Positions 16,947 through 24,690 of a DNA stretch of 35,216 nt are shown here, one piece after another. Source of the stretch: Patescibacteria group bacterium (GTDB lineage: Bacteria > Patescibacteriota > Minisyncoccia > Minisyncoccales > Staskawiczbacteraceae); the NCBI GenBank assembly GCA_018829965.1, contig JAHJTG010000005.1, forward strand, positions 113,558 to 148,773, given 5' to 3'. A program made the translations under genes and the position numbers. The notes under the pieces are model-generated. The model worked only from the letters and a program-made list of their open reading frames with translations. It searched no databases and was not told where the DNA came from. Within the stretch, counting starts at the first letter, position 1. The number at the start of each line of letters is the position of its first letter.

Positions 16947-18706
16947 TATTTGAAAAACTTTAATAACCTGTCTAAAGATTGTGTATTAATAACATCCTCT
17001 TTTTCCGCCCAACCACGACGGGCTTGGGCAACACCATACTCTATCTGGCTCATTTGTTCTTTTTGATGAGAATCAGTATTTATTATCATTTTAACTCCGG
17101 CTTCTTTTGCTTTCCTTATGTTCGTATCTTTTAAATCTAACCTCACCGGTGAAGAATTTATCTCTAAAATAGTGCCTGTTTCTTTTGCCACTCTCAATAT
17201 CTTATCAAAATCAATTGCATACTCTTCACGACGCTGGATTAAACGGCCGGTAGGGTGAGAAATAATATCAATGTTGGGATTTTTCATGGCTCTGATTATT
17301 CTCTCGGTCATTTCTTCCTTTGCCATATTCATATGAGAATGAACACCAGCAATAACATAATCGAGCTGCGACAGAACCCCGTCTTTTATATCAACCGAAC
17401 CATTTGACAATATGTTTGTCTCACAACCCTGCAAAACTTGAAACTTGGAACTTGGAACTTGAAGCTTTTCGTTCAATTTTTCAATTTCTTTTCGTTGTTG
17501 AAGCAATTGCCTCCCACTTAAGCCATGCTCAATTCTTAAAAACTCTGTGTGGTCGGAAATGCCAAGATATTCATATCCTAAATTTCTCGCATATTTTGCC
17601 ATTTCTTCAATTGAATCTTCCCCGCCATCCCAATTAGAATGACAATGCAAATCTCCTTTAATATCTTTTTGCTCAATTAATTTTGGCAGTTTATTTTTAA
17701 GACCTGCCTCTAATTCTCCTTGATTTTCTCTTAATTCCGGCGGGATCCAAGGCAAGCCAATTTTTTTATAAATTTCCTCTTCGGTCTTGCCTGCGAGCAT
17801 TTTTGAACCACGAAACATGCCATATTCGTTCAGCTTTAGACCTCTGCTTATAGCAAGCATCCTGGTTTCTATGTTATGCTCTTTTGAGCCAGTAAAATAT
17901 TGCAGAGCAGACCCATAGCTTTTTTCCGGCACAACTCTTAAATCTACGTCGAAACCTTGTTTCACCCCCACACCACAACTTTGTTTGGTGTGGGGGTGAA
18001 TTCTTACAGAAGCTTTAGTAGAACCTTTTGCCCAAACTTTTTCTACTCCGGGTAGTTTAATAAAAAAATCTACCACTTTGGCGGGATTCTTAGAAATTGT
18101 TAATATATCAACATCGCCAATAGTTTCTTTCATCCGTCTCGCAGACCCAGCTAAACTTATTTTCTTTATCTCTTTTAAGCTTTCTATCTCTTTTAAAATT
18201 TCTCGGATTCTGGGCATAATTTCGCCCAAAAGAAACCTTCCTTTACCACGTTTTAAAAAAGCAAGACCTTCTAAAATATTCTTTTCTGTTTTTTCTCCGA
18301 AACCGAATAAAGGAGCGATTTTGTGAGACTTGGCTGCTTTTTCCAAATCTTTTAGAGCTTTGATTTTAAGTTTTTGATAAAGAATCTTTACTTTTTTAGG
18401 ACCCAATCCTTCAACAGAAGTTAGGGATTCCAAATCCATTGGAAACTTTTTCTTGTACTCTTCATAAATTCTAATTGTTCCGGTTTTTAAACATTCTTCA
18501 ATAGCCTTTGCAATACCCTCTCCAACTCCCGGAATCTTTTTAAGGACTTCAAATCCTCCTTTTCTATACATCTCCTCAACGTCTTCATCCAGCGCCTCTA
18601 AAGCCATGGCCACTTTTTCGTAGGCATAAGGCTTAAACGGCACTCCGTCCATTTGAAGATAAGTTGCAACAGTATAAAATATTTTTGCTATCTCCTGATT
18701 TTTCAT
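16946..18706 (-). CDS. polX: DNA polymerase X family protein with C-terminal PHP domain
   Basis: HhH motifs, GSARRMKETIGDVDIL, VDLRVVPEKSYGSALQYFTGSKEHN, PHP GDLHCHSNWDGG. Confidence 0.93.
   Translation of the reverse strand: MKNQEIAKIFYTVATYLQMDGVPFKPYAYEKVAMALEALDEDVEEMYRKGGFEVLKKIPGVGEGIAKAIEECLKTGTIRIYEEYKKKFPMDLESLTSVEGLGPKKVKILYQKLKIKALKDLEKAAKSHKIAPLFGFGEKTEKNILEGLAFLKRGKGRFLLGEIMPRIREILKEIESLKEIKKISLAGSARRMKETIGDVDILTISKNPAKVVDFFIKLPGVEKVWAKGSTKASVRIHPHTKQSCGVGVKQGFDVDLRVVPEKSYGSALQYFTGSKEHNIETRMLAISRGLKLNEYGMFRGSKMLAGKTEEEIYKKIGLPWIPPELRENQGELEAGLKNKLPKLIEQKDIKGDLHCHSNWDGGEDSIEEMAKYARNLGYEYLGISDHTEFLRIEHGLSGRQLLQQRKEIEKLNEKLQVPSSKFQVLQGCETNILSNGSVDIKDGVLSQLDYVIAGVHSHMNMAKEEMTERIIRAMKNPNIDIISHPTGRLIQRREEYAIDFDKILRVAKETGTILEINSSPVRLDLKDTNIRKAKEAGVKMIINTDSHQKEQMSQIEYGVAQARRGWAEKEDVINTQSLDRLLKFFK
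17961..18000. repeat. perfect 15-bp inverted repeat (40 nt) within polX
   Basis: TTCACCCCCACACCA - CAACTTTGTT - TGGTGTGGGGGTGAA; encodes the extra segment HPHTKQSCGVGV. Confidence 0.9.
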
Positions 18707-18725
18707 AAAATTTTCTTCAAAGTCG

Positions 18726-18760
18726 TGATTCGTAATTCGTTTAGATTCGTAATCCGTAGG
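18726..18760. repeat. CGAATTACGAAT-family repeat copy
   Basis: reverse complement CCTACGGATTACGAATCTAAACGAATTACGAATCACG. Confidence 0.75.
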
Positions 18761-19396
18761 TCAGAATGGTCTTGACGGAGGAATCTCATGTAATTGTCCA
18801 TCTTTTGGCCTCATATCTTTACGAATTAAAAATATAAGGAAAACAGAAATCATAGTAAGTGTCCCTGTCAAAATAAATATTGCCTGAAACCCAATATAAG
18901 CGGCCATAATCCCACCTAATGCGCCAGTAATACCTACGCCAATCCCTAAAAGAGTGCTATCTAAACTACTTTCATAAGCTTCTCTACCTTTATCAATATG
19001 TCTTATAAAAATTGCCCATGAAGAAGGAACAACCATAGACATACCAATTGCATGGAGTATTTGCAGTAAATAAACATGTATTGGCAAAAAAGAAATCAAA
19101 AAACCAAACGGTACCAATCCGGTTAAAAATACGCCTATCACAAAAAACCAAAAATCATCTTTTTCTCCATGATTTTTATCAAGATAACGGCCAATCGGTA
19201 TTTGTAGTATTGATTTTACCGCCCAATAAGAAAGAGAGGCAAATCCAGCTATTTTTACTCCATTAGCTACATCACCAACAGCAATTGTTTGAAGAATAAA
19301 TATAGCAAAAACCGGACCCAACAAACCCCAAGCAGAGTTTATAACAATATCCCAATATATATAAATCCTTATTACTTTGTTTACTCCTTTAAACAT
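18761..19396 (-). CDS. half-length (about 6 TM) MFS-type transporter
   Basis: 211 aa, hydrophobic, SILQIPIGRYLD loop motif; no second half found in any frame nearby. Confidence 0.65.
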   Translation of the reverse strand: MFKGVNKVIRIYIYWDIVINSAWGLLGPVFAIFILQTIAVGDVANGVKIAGFASLSYWAVKSILQIPIGRYLDKNHGEKDDFWFFVIGVFLTGLVPFGFLISFLPIHVYLLQILHAIGMSMVVPSSWAIFIRHIDKGREAYESSLDSTLLGIGVGITGALGGIMAAYIGFQAIFILTGTLTMISVFLIFLIRKDMRPKDGQLHEIPPSRPF

Positions 19397-19461
19397 AATT
19401 TTTAAAATATTAGTTTCTTAAAGTTTGTTTATTCAATATACTATAAAGTTATCAAACAAAA

Positions 19462-19481
19462 AATGCCCCAGAAGGGGCATT
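19462..19481 (-). terminator. intrinsic terminator downstream of greA
   Basis: AATGCCCC-AGAA-GGGGCATT with A/T-rich flanks. Confidence 0.75.
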
Positions 19482-19499
19482 TTGAATCAATGCTCTGAA

Positions 19500-19973
19500 T
19501 TATGATGTAAAATATTTAATTCTTTTTACTGTATAGGTTTTTTTAATTGGGGTAAAAATAGTAATTTTATCTCCAACCCTGTGCCCCAAAAGAGCGCTAC
19601 CTACCGGAGATTCATTGCTAATTTTACCCAACGCTGGATTTGCCTCTAACGTTCCGACAATAACGAATTCATCTTTTCTGCCATTAATCTCTAATGTTAC
19701 AGCAGACCCTAATCCTATTGAGTTTTGTTTTTCCGAAGAAGATTTTTTTATGATTTCGTAACTTTTCAAAATATTCCCCAGATCATTAATCCTTAACCTT
19801 AAAGACTCCATATCTTCCTGAAAATTAACGTATTCGGGGTTTATATCCTCAGACTCAAAAGGTTTAGGAGTATCTCCTTTTGTTTTATTAAGCTCAACAA
19901 TAAGTAAATCTTCGTACTCTTTCTTTAACTCTCCGAATTTCTCTTTAGTTATGTAAAATATTTTTTCTGTCAT
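19500..19973 (-). CDS. greA: GreA/GreB family transcription elongation factor
   Basis: coiled-coil N-terminus and C-terminal VTLEINGRKDEFVIVGTLEANPALGKISNESPVGSALLGHRVGDKITI. Confidence 0.88.
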   Translation of the reverse strand: MTEKIFYITKEKFGELKKEYEDLLIVELNKTKGDTPKPFESEDINPEYVNFQEDMESLRLRINDLGNILKSYEIIKKSSSEKQNSIGLGSAVTLEINGRKDEFVIVGTLEANPALGKISNESPVGSALLGHRVGDKITIFTPIKKTYTVKRIKYFTS

Positions 19974-20106
19974 AAAGTTTTACTATAACGTTTTTAGGGT
20001 GCGTTCATTTTATCCGCAAGAATTATTTATGTCAACCCTTCATCCATTTTCCATTTTTTAATATTCGTTTTATTTAAACCGACAAAGTTTTTGTATAGGT
20101 GAAGGG

Positions 20107-21405
20107 TTAAAAAAGAGCTTTTTGTTTTGATAATTTTTTATTTTTTTCAGAAAATATCTTAATTTTTCCGTATACGCCATCAAAACCAGGCTCAATAAAG
20201 ACCTTTCCTTCTCTTACTTTTATAATACCGTCGGCAATTTCGGGAAGGGTGTTTTTATTAAGTTCTTCTTTTGAAACCTCTAATAATATCTTTAATTCGT
20301 TCCCGCATTTCCCGATTAATTTATTATATTCTTGATTAACTTTTTTTGAAATTACACCTACACCTTGAGCTTCAGCAATTATTTCCTGTAAAGGTATTAA
20401 ACTGCGAAATGGTATTCTATTTTCGGGTAGAAATCCCTCAGGTCTATCGGCCAATTCTTCTACCCTATTTAAGACACCTATTGTTAAAGGTTTTTTACAA
20501 ACCGGGCAAATATTGTTATATTTTTTTGATTCTCTTGGTAATAAACTTATTTCGCAATTCCTATGACCATCATGATGATATTTCCCCTCTTCTGGAAAGA
20601 ATTCTATTGTATAAAGAAACTTTTTATTGTTCTTTGCCTCGATATCGACTGCGTCGGTATCGAGGATACTCGACGGCGAAGCCGTCGGGAATTTAATCGC
20701 TTCAGATATTCCCTGATAATTTATTTCTGTATCAAAAACATTTGCCTCCCTTCCAATTTTTTGGGGAGAATGAGCATCTGAATTGCTTATTAAAGTAATT
20801 CTTCGACCATCTGGCATTCGCCAAAGCATCTCGGGACTAGCCGAAAGTCCGGTTTCGCCCGCATAAATATATTTAACATAATCGTCAAAACATTCTTCAA
20901 GAGAATCAAATCCTGACTTTGAACCAAATACAGAAAACCATGGAGTCATTAAATGCGCCGGAACAACTAAGCAATCTTCCGAAGTATTCAATACGATCTT
21001 CGCCAATTCTTTGGCATCTAAACCTAAAATCGGTCTGCCGTCTGCTTTTAAATTTCCTATCCAGCCTAACTGTGTATTAATTTTTTCTACAACATCAAAA
21101 GACGGCGCAAAAACTATAATATGTATCTTCCTTACCCTGTTATTTTTTGAGTAAATACAGCTGATTTCCGAAGTTAAAATAAAGCGCGTCGGCGAATCTG
21201 TCTCTTTTATCTTAAAAAGGCCAGCTTCTGCTGGCTCTAATTTTTGTTTCAGGGATTTAAGCCACTCTGGATGCGTAAAATCCCCTGTGCCAAGAACCTT
21301 AATCCCTTTTATCCTCGCCCACTTATCCAGACTTTCTAAATCCATCTGTGGGGAAGTGGCTCTTGAATATTTGGAATGGATATGGAAATCAGCTACGAAC
21401 TTCAT
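20107..21405 (-). CDS. Endonuclease Q-like PHP-domain protein (TIGR00375-type)
   Basis: MKFVADFHIHSKYSRATS, LGTGDFTHPEW, VVPAHLMTPWFSVFGSKSGFDSLEECF, FFPEEGKYHHDGHRNC, CPVCKKPLTIGVLNRVEELADR. Confidence 0.85.
   Translation of the reverse strand: MKFVADFHIHSKYSRATSPQMDLESLDKWARIKGIKVLGTGDFTHPEWLKSLKQKLEPAEAGLFKIKETDSPTRFILTSEISCIYSKNNRVRKIHIIVFAPSFDVVEKINTQLGWIGNLKADGRPILGLDAKELAKIVLNTSEDCLVVPAHLMTPWFSVFGSKSGFDSLEECFDDYVKYIYAGETGLSASPEMLWRMPDGRRITLISNSDAHSPQKIGREANVFDTEINYQGISEAIKFPTASPSSILDTDAVDIEAKNNKKFLYTIEFFPEEGKYHHDGHRNCEISLLPRESKKYNNICPVCKKPLTIGVLNRVEELADRPEGFLPENRIPFRSLIPLQEIIAEAQGVGVISKKVNQEYNKLIGKCGNELKILLEVSKEELNKNTLPEIADGIIKVREGKVFIEPGFDGVYGKIKIFSEKNKKLSKQKALF
20647..20689. repeat. 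diverged copy of the 1771/23461 repeat within the EndoQ-like gene
   Basis: GACTGCGTCGGTATCGAGGATACTCGACGGCGAAGCCGTCGGG vs GACTTTGTCGGCATCGAGAGTCCTCGACGATGTCGGG; encodes extra PTASPSSILDTDAVDIE. Confidence 0.65.
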
Positions 21406-21553
21406 CCCAGTATATCAACCTCCAGAAGTCAAACCCATTTAGTTCTTGGTTTGAATTCTCGTGGTTAATTGTTAATTTATTTACCCAGTATTATATTCCT
21501 GTATTTTTGGTTTGACATTTTGAGCCAAGAACACTGGAGGTTATATTACTGGG
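21406..21553. repeat. imperfect inverted repeats framing the intergenic region upstream of the EndoQ-like gene
   Basis: outer arms CCCAGTATATCAACCTCCAG (21406-21425) and CTGGAGGTTATATTACTGGG (21534-21553), 16/20 matches; inner arms GTCAAACC/GGTTTGAC and GTTCTTGG/CCAAGAAC; third CCCAGTATTATATTCCTG internally. Confidence 0.8.
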
Positions 21554-22543
21554 TCATTTATAAATTAAACCTCCTTGATAATTTAATTTATATACATTCT
21601 TCCCACCTGAGAATATTTTTTCTTCTCCAAAAAACTTTCCGATGTCACCCGAACCATTATCTTCATAGCGGAATTCCTTCTTTTCTATTTCACACTTCTC
21701 GCCAAATCGGCACTTATCGGCTAATTTTAATAATGCTTGTTTCAAAAATCCAGCTGATTTTTCGGATAATTGATCTCCAAAATATCCCATACCCCAAACT
21801 GGTCTACTATTATAGTAAATGACTTCTTGGCCGATAAGGTTTTTCTGACCGTTAAAATAGACGTCCCTATAGAACCAATCTCCTTTCTGATATTCCATTT
21901 CCTTTGATCCCTTTAACCTTGGCGCCTCAACCTCAACCCCGCCGCCGGCAAAAGTTTTACTGCGCGCTTCAGTTATAAACTCTTTTAATTCACCTGGTTT
22001 TATCTTTACTATCTCAGAAAATCCAGTTTCAGGAAAAACAAGTTTGCCACCATCATTAATTATTTTTATTAAAACATTAGCAAGATCTCTTTTCTCTATC
22101 AAATATTTTGAATAATTGCTATTTATATTAACATCTATCGGCACTTTAAATTGAAAACTTCTTGTTGCTATCTCGTCGGCAATCTCAAAAAACTTATCTG
22201 CTGGAATCAACCAAAGATACTCACTAATATCTTGAGCCACTATATCGAAACTTGAAAATAGAAAATAGAAGTTGAGTTTTTCTTCGTACTCTCCTTCTGA
22301 TATTTTATTGATAAAAACCTTTTCTTTAATTTCTTTTTCACACTCCCTAATCTGAAGATGTATTTCGATATCGTCATAATATTCTCCTCTTTTCTTTATA
22401 ATAATATCCGTACCGACGAGAGTATTCGGTGGTTTAACAATAGTGAGCTTGCCACTAGCTGTCTCAGCAACCCAATCAATAATTTTATTCTCAATTTTTT
22501 CTTTAGTCTCTGTTGAGTTATTAACTCTTTTTGTTTTCATCAA
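21554..22543 (-). CDS. hypothetical protein with C-terminal DUF5680-like domain
   Basis: EFITEARSKTFAGGGVEVE...YQKGDWFYRDVYFNGQKNLIGQEVIYYNSRPVWGMGYFG. Confidence 0.7.
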   Translation of the reverse strand: MMKTKRVNNSTETKEKIENKIIDWVAETASGKLTIVKPPNTLVGTDIIIKKRGEYYDDIEIHLQIRECEKEIKEKVFINKISEGEYEEKLNFYFLFSSFDIVAQDISEYLWLIPADKFFEIADEIATRSFQFKVPIDVNINSNYSKYLIEKRDLANVLIKIINDGGKLVFPETGFSEIVKIKPGELKEFITEARSKTFAGGGVEVEAPRLKGSKEMEYQKGDWFYRDVYFNGQKNLIGQEVIYYNSRPVWGMGYFGDQLSEKSAGFLKQALLKLADKCRFGEKCEIEKKEFRYEDNGSGDIGKFFGEEKIFSGGKNVYKLNYQGGLIYK

Positions 22544-22976
22544 TCTTTAAAAACTTTTCTTCTACTACTCTAAAAATAGTCAATATTCCTAATGCTAAAA
22601 AAGCAGTGAAAGCAGCTATCAAGTAGAGTTTGATCCCAACTGCCACACCGATAGCTGAAACCAGCCAGATTCCGGTAGCAGTTGTTATCCCGTCTATTTT
22701 AGAGCCGTGAGGAAGAATCAACCCCGCGCCGATAAATCCCACTCCTAAAACTATACCAGCTATAATACGAGAAGGGTCAAAAACAATTCCGGTCGTTCCC
22801 GCAAAGGCTGTGAAAGCCTCTGAAGAAATTATTGTAAAAAGAGCGGCGCTTAAACAAACTAAAGAGTATGTTCTTAGTCCAGCTGCCCTCTTTTGGTATT
22901 CTCTTTCTACCCCCACTAACCCGCCTAATACAGCTGCTAAAAGCAATTGGAGAATAATTTGAATTTGAATTGCCAT
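22521..22976 (-). CDS. MgtC/SapB family membrane protein
   Basis: LLLAAVLGGLVGVEREYQKRAAGLRTYSLVCLSAALFTIIS...VGFIGAGLIL...ITTATGIWLVSAIGVAVG. Confidence 0.93.
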   Translation of the reverse strand: MAIQIQIILQLLLAAVLGGLVGVEREYQKRAAGLRTYSLVCLSAALFTIISSEAFTAFAGTTGIVFDPSRIIAGIVLGVGFIGAGLILPHGSKIDGITTATGIWLVSAIGVAVGIKLYLIAAFTAFLALGILTIFRVVEEKFLKIDENKKS

Positions 22977-23082
22977 AATAAAAACAAATTAAATCTTAAT
23001 TTTTAATATATTTTAAGATTAAAGTTTATAAATTTATAAACTTATAAACTAATATTAAATATAATTATATTTAATATTAGGG

Positions 23083-23397
23083 TTATACTTTATAAACACT
23101 ATAACCTTCTCTTACTTTTTCGCTTACCTTTAAGCCGGTGGAACTGCCTTTTTTTGCTGTTTTTACTTTTTCGTGCTCAACCTGCATTGAATCAACGGCT
23201 TGAGTAAAATCGGTATTTTCTCCGCCGACAATCCTTATATTATCTCCTTCTTTTAAAACACCTGAAAGCTCAATCACCGCTACTCCGATATTAGAAAAGT
23301 AATGGGTAATCTTACCGATTAGTTTTCCTTCCTTGTCCGCCGTAGCTTTAGCGGAGGCGGATTCTTTTTCTTTTGGCATAATACTTTTGCCTTGCAA
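23083..23397 (-). CDS. translation elongation factor-like (EF-Tu domain 2-like) small protein; likely start at internal ATG (MPKEK)
   Basis: GKLIGKITHYFSNIGVAVIELSGVLKEGDNIRIVGGENTDFTQAVDSMQVEHEKV. Confidence 0.75.
   Translation of the reverse strand: MQGKSIMPKEKESASAKATADKEGKLIGKITHYFSNIGVAVIELSGVLKEGDNIRIVGGENTDFTQAVDSMQVEHEKVKTAKKGSSTGLKVSEKVREGYSVYKV
23335..23361. repeat. palindromic repeat in the EF-like gene (TCCGCCGTAGCTTTAGCGGAGGCGGA)
   Basis: encodes low-complexity SASAKATADK; TCCGCC...GGCGGA inverted repeat. Confidence 0.7.
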
Positions 23398-23460
23398 AAG
23401 AAACTCTAAATACTAAATTCTAAATACGGCTTGGATTTTATTATTTAGAATTTGGGATTT

Positions 23461-23540
23461 GCTCCGACTTTGTTCCGACCTTGTCGAGAATGCTCGACTT
23501 TGTCGGCATCGAGAGTCCTCGACGATGTCGGGATTTAGGA
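23461..23540. repeat. dispersed repeat copy 2 (see 1771-1850)
   Basis: 62-bp exact identity to copy 1. Confidence 0.92.
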
Positions 23541-23617
23541 TTTAGGATTTCTAATTTAGGATTTACTATTTATTCGACCTTTTTAATATACTCTATTTTA
23601 ACATATTATTACGCACT

Positions 23618-23647
23618 CCGCACCAGAGTAAACACGATGCAGAACAG
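23618..23647. repeat. repeat copy CCGCACCAGAGTAAACACGATGCAGAACAG (intergenic)
   Basis: 27 nt shared with elp3 copy at 24860-24887 with four transitions. Confidence 0.75.
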
Positions 23648-23649
23648 AT

Positions 23650-23813
23650 CAAAAAACTCGCCTGAGGCGAGTGTTTTGATGAGGGGGCGTATAACTCTCA
23701 ATACCATCGGTTTAAGCTCGAGCCTGATTCGGACAAGTGAATCAAGTTTATATAGTTTAACCTTTTGCATTAAGAACCATTTTGTCCTTGAGAATAAATC
23801 TCTCACCCCCTCA
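23650..23813 (-). ncRNA. candidate orphan structured ncRNA (about 165 nt)
   Basis: 10-bp closing stem 23680-23689/23804-23813; hairpin TGATTC/GAATCA (23725-23744) whose loop GGACAA pairs with TTGTCC (23782-23787); intrinsic terminator ACTCGCC-TGA-GGCGAGT with U-tract on - strand. Confidence 0.6.
23656..23672 (-). terminator. intrinsic terminator of the candidate ncRNA
   Basis: ACTCGCC TGA GGCGAGT, followed by TTTTTT on - strand. Confidence 0.8.
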
Positions 23814-23819
23814 ACTTGT

Positions 23820-23847
23820 ATTCTAATCTCAGAGAAAAACGTGTCAA
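23820..23847 (-). promoter_or_regulatory. sigma70-type promoter for the candidate ncRNA
   Basis: TTGACA (23842-23847) - 16 nt - TAGAAT (23820-23825) on - strand. Confidence 0.6.
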
Positions 23848-23982
23848 GTTTTTTTATATGTGGATATTCAAACGAGATGCTTGTCCTTCCGAAGCCCGAA
23901 TGTAAATGAGGGCGAAGGAAGAAATTATGGGGACTTACTCTATTCAGAAATTTATAAAAATTTCTGACGAGCTCGACGCAAA

Positions 23983-24690
23983 CTATGTTTGCCTATAGAG
24001 TTTTTCAGTTATGAGATAAATATTCTGCCTGTTCCTTCTTTTGTTTTTTATAACACCTATCTTCTTAACCTTAAACCCTGCTTTCTTAACTAAGGCCACT
24101 AATTCTTTTTTTGAAAACCAATGATAATATCTATCTGTTTCTTTACCCCAATGCTTCATAATATCTTTAAAATCTAATTTTGATTTCCCAATAAGTTTTA
24201 AGATGCTATATTTAATTAAAGAATAAATCTCTTTGAGTTGATGAAACTTCCAAACAGTAAAAATTAGGATTCCATCCTTTTTTAAAACTCTTTTTGCCTC
24301 TTTCAAAAACTCCGAACGAAATTCTTTTGATGGAATATGGTGCAAAACCGCCATACTACAAATTTTATCAAAACAATTATCCGGAAAAGGAAGTTTTAAG
24401 GCATCGGCTACCTGAAAACTAATCATTGGATATTTTCTTTGAGCAATACTAATCAATCTTTCAGAATTATCAATCCCGATATAATCTATTTCTTTATTTT
24501 TAAACAACTCATAATAACGGCCGTTTCCGCATCCTAAATCTAAAACCCTATCCCCCTTAGCTAAATAATCATCAAACAAGAACTCTGTCTCTTTCCATAC
24601 TTCATTTCTTGTTCTTGAAAACTGTTCAGAAATTAAGTTATAATCCGTCTTAGTTTTATTGATTAAATATTCTGCGTAATCTCTTCTCAT
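23983..24690 (-). CDS. class I SAM methyltransferase, Trm9-like (tRNA cm5U methyltransferase candidate)
   Basis: MRRDYAEYLINKTKTDYNLISEQFSRTRNEVWKE, VLDLGCGNGRYYELF, SMAVLHHIPSKEFR, RYYHWFSKKELVALVKKAGF; ORF track extends to 24771 but the ATG at 24690 fits better. Confidence 0.72.
   Translation of the reverse strand: MRRDYAEYLINKTKTDYNLISEQFSRTRNEVWKETEFLFDDYLAKGDRVLDLGCGNGRYYELFKNKEIDYIGIDNSERLISIAQRKYPMISFQVADALKLPFPDNCFDKICSMAVLHHIPSKEFRSEFLKEAKRVLKKDGILIFTVWKFHQLKEIYSLIKYSILKLIGKSKLDFKDIMKHWGKETDRYYHWFSKKELVALVKKAGFKVKKIGVIKNKRRNRQNIYLITEKLYRQT

Noticed and set aside
23609-23806. 65-aa ORF on - (MRDLFSRTKWFLMQK...)
   Set aside because: GTG start inside the candidate ncRNA, runs through its terminator and a repeat copy; no protein-like conservation visible.
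23481-23909. 142-aa ORF on +
   Set aside because: Crosses a dispersed repeat, an oppositely oriented promoter and terminator; composition not protein-like.
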